This document shows, piece by piece, positions 24,981 through 31,984 of a DNA stretch of 36,139 nucleotides. Source of the stretch: Eubacterium sp. (lineage in GTDB: Bacteria; Bacillota; Clostridia; Lachnospirales; Lachnospiraceae). The notes beneath the pieces are model-generated. The model was given only the letters and a program-made list of their open reading frames with translations, did not search any database and was not told where the DNA came from. Location: positions 1 to 36,139 of the forward strand of contig JAGCPW010000066.1 in NCBI GenBank assembly GCA_017965495.1, read 5' to 3'. Position numbers and translations under genes: made by a program. Position 1 is the stretch's first letter. The number at the start of each line of letters is the position of its first letter.

Positions 24981-25361
24981 TTATTTATTTTCCTGCTTAC
25001 TATAATAGTCTTCCAAAGCGTTCTGGATTGCTTCTTCTGCTAAAACAGAACAGTGAAGTTTATGTGCTGGAAGCCCATCTAAAGCTTCAGTCACTGCTTT
25101 GTTGGTAAGTTCTTTCACTTCTTCTAAAGGCTTTCCTTTAATAAGTTCGGTAGCCATGGAACTGGAAGCTATTGCGCTACCACATCCAAAGGTCTCAAAC
25201 TTTACGTCCTCTACAATACCATCTTTTATCTTAAGATAAATCTTCATGATATCGCCGCATTTAGCATTCCCAACTTCTCCTATTCCGTCAGCATCCTCAA
25301 TTACTCCTACGTTTCTAGGATTAAGGAAGTGATCCATTACTTTTTCGCTATATAGTGCCAT
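24981..25361 (-). CDS. iscU: Fe-S cluster scaffold IscU/NifU N-domain type
   Basis: Scaffold on which sulfur from IscS and iron are assembled into clusters. 126 residues. The three ligand cysteines are C35 (NAKCGD, with D37), C60 (FGCGSAIASSS) and C104 (KLHCSVLAEE). It lacks the extra domains of full NifU, so it is the single-domain type. It directly follows iscS (48-base gap). No hscA, hscB or fdx is nearby, matching the minimal MIS (MisS-MisU) system. An AGAGAGGAA box precedes the start. Confidence 0.95.
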   Translation of the reverse strand: MALYSEKVMDHFLNPRNVGVIEDADGIGEVGNAKCGDIMKIYLKIKDGIVEDVKFETFGCGSAIASSSMATELIKGKPLEEVKELTNKAVTEALDGLPAHKLHCSVLAEEAIQNALEDYYSKQENK

Positions 25362-25409
25362 TTTTGTTTCCTCTCTATTTAAACTATAAATAATATCTGC
25401 GGGTACCGT

Positions 25410-26597
25410 TTATAGAATAAATTCTCGTTTACCCTCCATCAAGTCACGCCACACTGGTGAAAAACCGCGCAAATACTCAACTACTTCTTTTACTTGTTCT
25501 GCTATGTAATCTATCTGTTCTTCTGTTACATCTTCGCCAAAACTTAGTCTAAGTGAGCCGTGAGCTACATCATGAATTCTTCCTATTGCCAAGAGTACAT
25601 GGCTAGGATCTAGCGAACCTGATGTACACGCGCTACCTGATGAAGCGCTAATTCCTCTTTCATCTAGTAGGAGCAATAATGACTCTCCTTCAATGCCTTC
25701 AAAACAAAAGTTGACATTTCCTGGGAGCCTACAGACTTCATCGCCATTTAAAGCTGAATGAGGAATCATTCTAAGCTTCTTTATTAACTTATCTCTTAGG
25801 GAGCTAAGTTTTTCCTGGGTTGTCTCCAGGTTCTGCATTCGCTCCTCCAAAGCCACAGCCATAGCTGCTATTCCAGCTACATTTTCAGTGCCTGCTCTTT
25901 TGCCGCGCTCCTGTGCACCACCTTCTATTAAATTAGTAAGGTTGATTCCACTTCTCACATACAAGAAACCTACTCCTCTTGGTCCGTGGAATTTATGTGC
26001 TGAAGCTGACATTAAATCTATATTGTAATCTTCCACATTGATAGGTATATGACCTATTGCCTGTACAGCGTCAGTGTGGAAAAGTACATTCTTAAGTTTG
26101 CAAATCTCACCAATTTCTTTAATAGGCTCAATAGTTCCTATCTCATTATTGGCAAACATAATCGAAACTAGTGCTGTGTTATCATTGATAGCTTCTTTTA
26201 GATCATCAAGATTAATTAAACCTTTTTCATCAACATCTAAAAGTGTAATTTCAAATCCTTGTTTTTCAAGTCTTTCTAATGTATGCAAAACTGCGTGATG
26301 TTCTATCTTAGTAGAAATGATATGATTCTTTCCATTTTTCTTTCCAAGTTCAGCCGCTGAGTTAATTGCCCAGTTATCTGACTCACTTCCACCAGATGAG
26401 AAAAAGATTTCTTTAGGACTAGCACCTATAATCTCTGCTATCTCTGCCCTGCTATCTTCTAACACTTTCTTAGCATCTTGACCTATGGAATAAAGGCTTG
26501 ATGGATTGCCATAAGTCTCTAGCGATACGGTATTAAATTTTTCTAGAGCAGCTTCACTAATCTTAGTAGTAGCTGCATTGTCGGCATATACCTTCAT
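25410..26597 (-). CDS. iscS: Cysteine desulfurase IscS/NifS
   Basis: PLP enzyme that takes sulfur from cysteine and gives it to IscU. 395 residues. YADNAATTKIS start, PLP Lys K202 in SASAHKFHGPRGVGF, and catalytic C324 in the flexible loop SSGSACTSGSLDPSHVL, the long-loop group I (IscS/NifS) type. It is the first gene of a six-gene operon and has a strong promoter with a palindrome over the -35. An AAAGGAGAG box lies upstream of the ATG. It is divergent from the Rrf2-type regulator gene, as in many Fe-S operons. Confidence 0.96.
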   Translation of the reverse strand: MKVYADNAATTKISEAALEKFNTVSLETYGNPSSLYSIGQDAKKVLEDSRAEIAEIIGASPKEIFFSSGGSESDNWAINSAAELGKKNGKNHIISTKIEHHAVLHTLERLEKQGFEITLLDVDEKGLINLDDLKEAINDNTALVSIMFANNEIGTIEPIKEIGEICKLKNVLFHTDAVQAIGHIPINVEDYNIDLMSASAHKFHGPRGVGFLYVRSGINLTNLIEGGAQERGKRAGTENVAGIAAMAVALEERMQNLETTQEKLSSLRDKLIKKLRMIPHSALNGDEVCRLPGNVNFCFEGIEGESLLLLLDERGISASSGSACTSGSLDPSHVLLAIGRIHDVAHGSLRLSFGEDVTEEQIDYIAEQVKEVVEYLRGFSPVWRDLMEGKREFIL

Positions 26598-26653
26598 AGC
26601 CTCTCTCCTTTTTTATTTATTTTTCAAATACCTCTTGAAAAATATTTAGATGT

Positions 26654-26687
26654 ATTATATAGTTATTTACCTACTAAGTCAATAGGT
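26654..26687 (-). promoter_or_regulatory. iscS operon promoter with overlapping Rrf2-type palindrome
   Basis: On the minus strand TTGACT (26682-26677), 17 bases, TATAAT (26659-26654): a near-consensus promoter. The 19-bp imperfect palindrome ACCTATTGACTTAGTAGGT (26687-26669) covers the -35 box, a position suited to repression. The arms ACCTA/TAGGT are perfect. Rrf2-family regulators in Clostridia are known to bind such AT-rich dyads, and the divergent gene encodes one. The leader is about 50 bases. Confidence 0.75.
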
Positions 26688-26702
26688 TTTTAATATTTTT
26701 TT

Positions 26703-26733
26703 ATTTACCTAATTTCTTGAGTTATGATATATT
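26703..26733 (+). promoter_or_regulatory. Promoter of the Rrf2 regulator gene with ACCTA half-site
   Basis: An extended -10, TG-A-TATATT (-10 at 26728-26733), lies before the AAAGGAGG box. At the -35 position is TTACCT, part of ATTTACCTA, a 9-base match to the left edge of the palindrome over the iscS -35 box. This suggests autoregulation. Another possible -10 is TATGAT at 26723-26728. Confidence 0.45.
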
Positions 26734-26755
26734 AAAAAGGAGGATAATTGGACTT

Positions 26756-27172
26756 ATGAAAGGACACATGATTATGATTTCGACCAAAGGAAGATACGCA
26801 GTAAGAGTTATGATTGACCTAGCAGAACATGTTGACGACAAGAATGTCCCACTTAAAGATATTGCTGAAAGACAAATGATTTCCAAGAAATATTTGGAAG
26901 CCATAGTTAAAGATCTAGTTTCAGCTAAGCTTATTAAAGGTTCAAGTGGAAAAGGTGGCGGATATAAACTTGTAAAGAGTCCCGAGGAATACTTTGTAGG
27001 CGAGATTCTTGAAAGCACTGAAGGCCCTCTCGCTTCTGTGGCATGTATTGCTGATGAAGAGTTCAACTGTCCTAGAAAAACATATTGTCAGACACTTCCA
27101 ATGTGGGAAGAATTTGACTCTATGGTTCACGATTACTTCTATAGTAAAAAACTAAGCGATTTAATAAAATAA
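26756..27172 (+). CDS. iscR: Rrf2/IscR-family transcriptional regulator
   Basis: About 138 residues. N-terminal winged helix: STKGRYAVRVMIDLAEH, IAERQMISKKYLEAIVKDL, GSSGKGGGYKL. Three Cys in VACIADEEFNCPRKTYC (C-x7-C-x5-C) are placed like the Fe-S ligands of IscR; CymR lacks them. It therefore probably senses Fe-S status and controls the divergent iscS operon. Start choice: an ATG at 26717 lies in the promoter region and is rejected; 26756 has GGAGG 12 bases upstream; 26774 (MISTKGRY) fits the family N-terminus and has AAAGGA about 10 bases upstream. 26756 is given as the compromise. CymR-like cysteine sensing is a less likely alternative. Confidence 0.88.
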   Translation: MKGHMIMISTKGRYAVRVMIDLAEHVDDKNVPLKDIAERQMISKKYLEAIVKDLVSAKLIKGSSGKGGGYKLVKSPEEYFVGEILESTEGPLASVACIADEEFNCPRKTYCQTLPMWEEFDSMVHDYFYSKKLSDLIK

Positions 27173-27202
27173 AAGGTTTTGCAAAATGCAAAACCTTTTT
27201 TT
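27171..27202. terminator. Shared terminator of the Rrf2 gene and hflX
   Basis: AAAAGGTTTTGCA pairs with TGCAAAACCTTTT around AAA, with further T residues to the right. It serves both convergent genes. Confidence 0.92.
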
Positions 27203-28424
27203 ATGCCATAAATTTTGGAACATATGCTTTAACCAATATTCCATCTTCTTGATAATCTTCAGATATCAACTGTCCATACTTCCTTATCTTGTTTACTTCT
27301 CCCCCGTCTGAATAAGGAATAACTTTTTCTATATAGACCCTCATTTCCTTTAGTGCTTTTTCTAGGGCATCTTCTATTAAATCTAGTCCCTCTTTCTTCT
27401 TGATGGCCGTGTGAACTGTGTAATCTGCATTCTCATCTCGAAGGATTACTTCTCCCTCCACTAAATCCATCTTATTAAACACTGTAATGATAGTCTTATC
27501 AGTAACCTCTAATTTTTTTAGAGTTTCATAAACTGCTTTAATATTCTTATCCATTGAAATATTGGATGCATCAACCACGTGAATGATAATGTCCGAGTAT
27601 TTGGCCTCCTCTAGTGTGCTCTTAAAAGCATCAATCAAATGATGAGGAAGTTTTCTAATAAACCCAACTGTATCTGTTAGAAGTACTTCATTTCCAGAAG
27701 GAAGCTTATAGTTTCTAGTAGTTGGATCTAGTGTGGCAAATAATTTGTCCTCCTCTAGCACATCTGCATCCGTCAATGTATTAAGCAGTGTGGACTTGCC
27801 TGCATTAGTGTATCCGACAATTGCTACTACAGGCACAGGATTTTCTTGGCGTTTTGCGCGTGTAATATCACGGTGCGCTTCCATATCTCCCACTTCTTTT
27901 CTAAGTTGAGAAATTCTATCTCTGATTACACGCCTATCTACTTCCAACTTTTTCTCACCAGGACCTCTTGTTCCAATACCACCACCCTGACGAGTTAAGT
28001 TCTGCATACCAATAAGTCTAGTCGATCTATAGCGAAGCTGTGCTAGTTCTACCTGTATCTTACCTTCAGCACTTTTTGCTCTTCCTGCAAATATATCAAG
28101 AATTAAAAGTGTTCTATCCATTACTTTTACTTTCAATTCATCTTCCAAATTTTTAAATTGATTAGGAGAAAGTTCATCATCACAAACTATACCATCAGCC
28201 TCAGTCTCCCAAATCAAATCTTTTAACTCTTCCACTTTTCCACTGCCGATATATAGTGCATTATTAACATGGTCAATGTTTTGTATAACACGACCCACTA
28301 CTTCTCCACCTGCAGTCTCCACTAGTTCTTCTAACTCATCTAACGAATCAATAGCATCCGCCTCAAAGCCCGTATTAACTGCAACTAATATTATTTTTTC
28401 TTGTTGTTCTTTAGTTTCAATCAT
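27201..28424 (-). CDS. hflX: GTPase HflX, ribosome-associated
   Basis: GTPase known to bind the large ribosomal subunit and help split stalled ribosomes under stress. 407 residues. The N-terminal domain is followed by the HflX-specific coiled-coil region with RQGGGIGTRGPGEKKLEVDR, then the G domain with P-loop GYTNAGKS (204-211), DTVGFIRKLPHHL (G3) and NKMD (G4). The length is standard. It stands alone between two terminators, with no hfq neighbour. The start is supported by conserved spacing to the N-terminal domain; alternatives were not obvious. Confidence 0.95.
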   Translation of the reverse strand: MIETKEQQEKIILVAVNTGFEADAIDSLDELEELVETAGGEVVGRVIQNIDHVNNALYIGSGKVEELKDLIWETEADGIVCDDELSPNQFKNLEDELKVKVMDRTLLILDIFAGRAKSAEGKIQVELAQLRYRSTRLIGMQNLTRQGGGIGTRGPGEKKLEVDRRVIRDRISQLRKEVGDMEAHRDITRAKRQENPVPVVAIVGYTNAGKSTLLNTLTDADVLEEDKLFATLDPTTRNYKLPSGNEVLLTDTVGFIRKLPHHLIDAFKSTLEEAKYSDIIIHVVDASNISMDKNIKAVYETLKKLEVTDKTIITVFNKMDLVEGEVILRDENADYTVHTAIKKKEGLDLIEDALEKALKEMRVYIEKVIPYSDGGEVNKIRKYGQLISEDYQEDGILVKAYVPKFMA

Positions 28425-28458
28425 ATCAATAACAATTCTACCAAATCTTCACACAAAA

Positions 28459-28526
28459 ACAACCACGGCGTTTTCTAACACTAATCCGAGTAATGTCGAA
28501 CTAACATCAGCGTTTGCCGTGGTTGT
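28459..28526 (-). terminator. Long-loop inverted repeat after the GH16 gene
   Basis: ACAACCACGGC (28459-28469) pairs perfectly with GCCGTGGTTGT (28516-28526), an 11-bp stem with a 46-base loop. On the minus strand the stem is followed by five T, so it may terminate the GH16 transcript. The loop is far larger than in the other terminators here and I see no convincing inner stem. Confidence 0.6.
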
Positions 28527-28556
28527 CTTTAGGAATATTTTGAATGAAAAATCAGA

Positions 28557-30296
28557 TTATTTCGTTTTTGCTTTTTTACGTTTACTAAACTTTCCGTAAT
28601 AGTAAACGTTGCCTACTTTTCTAAAGGCTCTAGCTTTGATGTAGTATTTAGTCTTTCTATCAAGTTTCTTTATCTTAACACTTATCTTCTTAACTCTCTT
28701 ATCCCAATAACCGTCAAACTTCTTATTATCAGAATATCTAATATGGTAGCCTGTAGCACCTTTAATCTTCTTTAATTTAAACTTAAGAGATTTCTTAGCT
28801 CTCTTAACTTTCTTAATTTTAGTTTTTCCAAGTTTTACTGTTGCAGCTTTCTTTGATGATGACTTCTTAGTTGGAGTAACTGCCTTAGTAGTAGCTGGTG
28901 TTTTAGAAGTAGATGGTGCAGGTGTAGTTGTATATGCTGGATCAGGAATTGTTGTTGTAGTTATAAACGATACATCCTTCACTCTAACACTTAGCTGACC
29001 ACCATCTTCTATAGTGTCACCTTCCATTTTGCCCCAGCCAAACTTAAGACTTACTGAACTATCAAAATCTTCCGGTATTTCGACAGTAGTCTCATAATAG
29101 TATGGGGTATTGGCTCTTAGTTGTACAATAGCTCCGCCCAACTGTCCTTCATTGCCATCAGCCACTTTGACAAATACTTTCTTATCAACACTCGACAACA
29201 AAGTACACTTATACGTGTAGGTGGCTCCGGTTCTATAAGGTATTCTTTCTAAGTTACCTTGAACAGCCCATGCCGAGTCATTTTGAACTTCACCTACATT
29301 TGTAATATCAATAGCATATCCATCTGCATATCTTTCTTTAGGTTGGAAATTACCTGTAGCCGGAATCCAACCGATATCTTTTCCAAAGAATGAGTTCCAT
29401 CCGCCCACATATCTATCAAGGGCATCTTCTGTTATCACGATAGTAGGTCCATCGTACTTAGTAGTAACTTCTTCAGGTTTCTGATAAACCCTTACATAAT
29501 CTACTTCCATAGTAGATCTAGATGGGAATGCTGTATCATCAATCTCATAACCTGGCCACTGTCCACCAATAGCAAGGTTTAGAATAATAAACTGTTTTGC
29601 TCTAAACTCTTCCATCTGAGCGCTTGTAGTGATGGAGTATGTTTCAAATACTTGATCATCTACATAGAAACTAGCCTTATCTTTAGTCCACTCCATTCCA
29701 TATGTATGCCAAGCTGTTCTATCACCTACATTGTAGGCTTTTCCTGAAGTATCAGCCTGTTTACCGTTATATTGCCAGTGTAGGTTTGAATAAATATTAT
29801 TGTTGTTATTGATAGCTTCCATAATATCCATCTCGCCACATGCAGGCCATCCAGTACCTCGGTTAATGCTATCTCCTAGCATCCAAAATGCTGGCCAAGA
29901 TCCTTGGAATCTTGGAAGTTTCATTCTTGCTTCAATTTTTCCATAAAGGAATGACTGCTTGCCAGCAGTTTTCATTCTACCTGAAGTATAGTACTTTCCA
30001 CCTATTGGGTTATCACGTCTTAAAGCGTGAATCTTTAAAGTACCATTGCTTACTTCAATGTTTTCTGTACTGTCTCTATAATACTGTTGCTCGTTGTTTC
30101 CCCAGCCCCAGTCACCTGTTCCTGTTTCCACAGTCCAGTTATTTCTATTTAGCGAATTACCGTCAAACTCATCACTCCAAACTAATGAATAGTCTGCAGC
30201 TTTAACTTTAGTAATCACTCGGCTTGCAATAGGAACACTAATAACCAAAGTAATTGATACTATTGCAGCCACGAATTTTTTCCAATTTTTTCTCAT
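28557..30296 (-). CDS. Secreted GH16 endo-beta-1,3(4)-glucanase with C-terminal lysine-rich module
   Basis: 579 residues from the start chosen. A signal peptide covers about 1-34 (ends VKAAD). The GH16 domain (about 35-275) has the retaining catalytic motif E155-M-D-I-M-E160 and LVWSDEFDGNSLNRNNW at its start, a laminarinase-like profile. It is followed by a beta-sandwich resembling a carbohydrate-binding module (about 290-445), a Thr/Pro linker, and a fibronectin-III-like lysine-rich module at the C-terminus (about 490-579). An ATG at 30311 overlaps its own GGAGG box; the ATG at 30296 has that box 8 bases upstream and is chosen. It probably degrades beta-glucans (laminarin, lichenan or cereal glucan); exact linkage unknown. 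Single-gene unit. Confidence 0.92.
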   Translation of the reverse strand: MRKNWKKFVAAIVSITLVISVPIASRVITKVKAADYSLVWSDEFDGNSLNRNNWTVETGTGDWGWGNNEQQYYRDSTENIEVSNGTLKIHALRRDNPIGGKYYTSGRMKTAGKQSFLYGKIEARMKLPRFQGSWPAFWMLGDSINRGTGWPACGEMDIMEAINNNNNIYSNLHWQYNGKQADTSGKAYNVGDRTAWHTYGMEWTKDKASFYVDDQVFETYSITTSAQMEEFRAKQFIILNLAIGGQWPGYEIDDTAFPSRSTMEVDYVRVYQKPEEVTTKYDGPTIVITEDALDRYVGGWNSFFGKDIGWIPATGNFQPKERYADGYAIDITNVGEVQNDSAWAVQGNLERIPYRTGATYTYKCTLLSSVDKKVFVKVADGNEGQLGGAIVQLRANTPYYYETTVEIPEDFDSSVSLKFGWGKMEGDTIEDGGQLSVRVKDVSFITTTTIPDPAYTTTPAPSTSKTPATTKAVTPTKKSSSKKAATVKLGKTKIKKVKRAKKSLKFKLKKIKGATGYHIRYSDNKKFDGYWDKRVKKISVKIKKLDRKTKYYIKARAFRKVGNVYYYGKFSKRKKAKTK

Positions 30297-30316
30297 AATC
30301 CGATCCTCCATTTATG

Positions 30317-30382
30317 TTGTGATTATAACACCTAATTGTGATTATTTATGTTATTTTACAGTGCATATATTCCATTAGGTGT
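30317..30382 (-). promoter_or_regulatory. GH16 promoter with direct and inverted repeats
   Basis: An extended -10, TG-T-TATAAT, lies at 30330-30322 on the minus strand. The 10-mer ATAATCACAA occurs twice (30326-30317 and 30345-30336) with a 19-base period, the first copy overlapping the -10 box. In addition ACACCTAAT (30328-30336) and ATTAGGTGT (30374-30382) form 9-bp inverted arms. These look like regulator binding sites for a substrate-controlled gene; the regulator is not in the window. Confidence 0.55.
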
Positions 30383-30402
30383 CTTATTTTATTACACAAA
30401 AA

Positions 30403-30433
30403 TACCCACAAAAACATCTCGTTTTCATGGGTA
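30403..30433 (-). terminator. Terminator of the patatin unit
   Basis: TACCCA and TGGGTA arms with an inner AAAAC/GTTTT stem, followed on the minus strand by five T, just after the patatin stop. Confidence 0.85.
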
Positions 30434-30438
30434 ATTTT

Positions 30439-31293
30439 TTATTTCTTTAAAAACTCTTTTATTTCTTCAAGTCTTTCCTCTGCCACCTTTCGACCAATCT
30501 GATAAATCCTTTCTAACTCATTAGGATCTTTTTCAGTTCTACTCACTCCAAGTGGCTCCGGTGGTCTAATAACAATAGACTTTCCTGATGCCTCTATCTG
30601 GTCTAGCTCGTCCATCTGTTTGTTATACATGATATGTCTATCCCTTAATACTTCCACCATCTTTGGATATTTTCTAAGAGTAATCTTCGCCAAAGGAAGT
30701 ATTCTTGTTTGTGATTTTCTATAGCCCTTTGCCTGCGTCAAAATAATTACGTTGTTATTATAACCAAGGTCTTCCATATATTTAAACGGAACTGCATCTA
30801 TCATTCCACCATCTAGCATCTTTAATCCATCCACTTCCACTACCTTAGAAACTACAGGCATAGAAGCTGATGCTTGCATCCATTTTAGGTCTCTTTCTTC
30901 ATCTCCTGTGCATAAGTAGTACTCTGGACCTCCAGTTTCAGCATTAGTAGCACCTATATAAAACTTAAGCTGATTACTTTTATATGCATCCCAGTCAAAA
31001 GGATCTAACTCATATGGAAGCTCTCTATAGCAAAAATCCACTCCATACATATTTCCAGTTTTAATAAGTGATCTAAAACTACAGTATCTTTTATCGTTAC
31101 AATACTTTTTGTTATATCTGATAGGTCTTCCAATCTGACCTGACTTAAAGTTGCAGCCAAAAACTGCACCCGCAGAAATACCTATTCCCGCGTCAAATGT
31201 TATTCCATTTTCCATAAAGACATCGAGCACTCCGCAAGTAAACATACCGCGCATAGCTCCGCCTTCCATCACCACTGCACTTTTCTTTTCCAA
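30439..31293 (-). CDS. Patatin-like phospholipase (RssA/YjjU type)
   Basis: 284 residues, no signal peptide. The oxyanion motif is GGAMRG (11-16), the nucleophile elbow GISAG with S40, and the catalytic Asp D161 in LDGGMIDAVPF. This Ser-Asp dyad hydrolyses acyl esters of lipids; the natural substrate is unknown. Related bacterial proteins are often labelled RssA or YjjU. It is the last gene of a tight group with an aminotransferase, a DUF6472-like protein and a PAP2 phosphatase (11-base gap to the latter). The PAP2-patatin pairing suggests phospholipid turnover. Confidence 0.9.
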   Translation of the reverse strand: MEKKSAVVMEGGAMRGMFTCGVLDVFMENGITFDAGIGISAGAVFGCNFKSGQIGRPIRYNKKYCNDKRYCSFRSLIKTGNMYGVDFCYRELPYELDPFDWDAYKSNQLKFYIGATNAETGGPEYYLCTGDEERDLKWMQASASMPVVSKVVEVDGLKMLDGGMIDAVPFKYMEDLGYNNNVIILTQAKGYRKSQTRILPLAKITLRKYPKMVEVLRDRHIMYNKQMDELDQIEASGKSIVIRPPEPLGVSRTEKDPNELERIYQIGRKVAEERLEEIKEFLKK

Positions 31294-31304
31294 AGCTTAT
31301 CTCC

Positions 31305-31802
31305 CTATATTATAAAAAATCCTATTATTCCTGAAATAATTCCTATAAGTGCGCCCACTACCACATCTTTTATAAAGTGAACGCCCACTATCACTCTGTG
31401 GATGGCAATAAGAGTAGCTACCACAAAGAAAACAATACTAAACTTAGGATTAATATATGCAAAGGCACACGCTATCACAAATGCAGAAAACACGTGACGA
31501 GAAGGCATACTCTGTCCTTCCTTTTCCTTCGCTACCACCGGCTCGTATCCATACATTGCATATGGTCTTTTTGCATTATAGAAATACCTAAAGACGCTTA
31601 CCAATACAAATGATATTCCACAAACCAGAACAATTCTAATTAACTGATCATATTTTTTGTTATAAAAAAGAGCAAATAGCAAAAATGGGAAACAAATATA
31701 AACCACTCCAGTTAAAATCGAGTTGGCAAAAACAAGCGCTCTTTCTAAACGCTTATGTGCTTTCACATTATTCACCATTTTGATATAAGATTCTTTTTTC
31801 AT
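31305..31802 (-). CDS. PAP2-family membrane phosphatase
   Basis: 165 residues with about five membrane helices. PAP2 motifs: KRP (78-80), SMPSRH (98-103) and R136-x5-H142-x3-D146 (HRVIVGVHFIKD), the vanadium-haloperoxidase/PAP2 active site. It removes phosphate from lipid phosphates such as phosphatidate or undecaprenyl pyrophosphate, with the active site usually on the outer face. Lipid identity is not determinable here. It starts 2 bases after the small DUF6472-like gene. Confidence 0.9.
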   Translation of the reverse strand: MKKESYIKMVNNVKAHKRLERALVFANSILTGVVYICFPFLLFALFYNKKYDQLIRIVLVCGISFVLVSVFRYFYNAKRPYAMYGYEPVVAKEKEGQSMPSRHVFSAFVIACAFAYINPKFSIVFFVVATLIAIHRVIVGVHFIKDVVVGALIGIISGIIGFFII

Positions 31803-31804
31803 AT

Positions 31805-31984
31805 CTATTGTTTTTTCGCTAATTTATATTCGTCGCCATATGAAAAATACGGACAAGATGAATGATCTGATTGATATAGTTTAGCCAAATCGTCCTCGTC
31901 CATATTTACCACGCAAGTATATTCTTCATAGTCTTCATCATAAACATAATTGCTGCAAAACTCACAGCTATACTGTCCACTCAT
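31805..31984 (-). CDS. Small DUF6472-like protein with four cysteines
   Basis: 59 residues, read directly from the reverse strand. Start MSGQYSCEFCSNYVYDEDYE; end SSCPYFSYGDEYKLAKKQ. Cysteines are C7, C10 (CxxC), C24 and C44, which could bind zinc or iron like a small ribbon. The pattern 'CxxCxNYVYDEDYExYxC ... CPYFxxGDEYK' matches what I recall of DUF6472, a short family common in Lachnospiraceae; function unknown. It overlaps the aminotransferase stop by one base (TAATG) and stops 2 bases before the PAP2 gene, so it is a real operon member. The protein is very acidic (Asp/Glu) in the middle. Confidence 0.85.
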   Translation of the reverse strand: MSGQYSCEFCSNYVYDEDYEEYTCVVNMDEDDLAKLYQSDHSSCPYFSYGDEYKLAKKQ

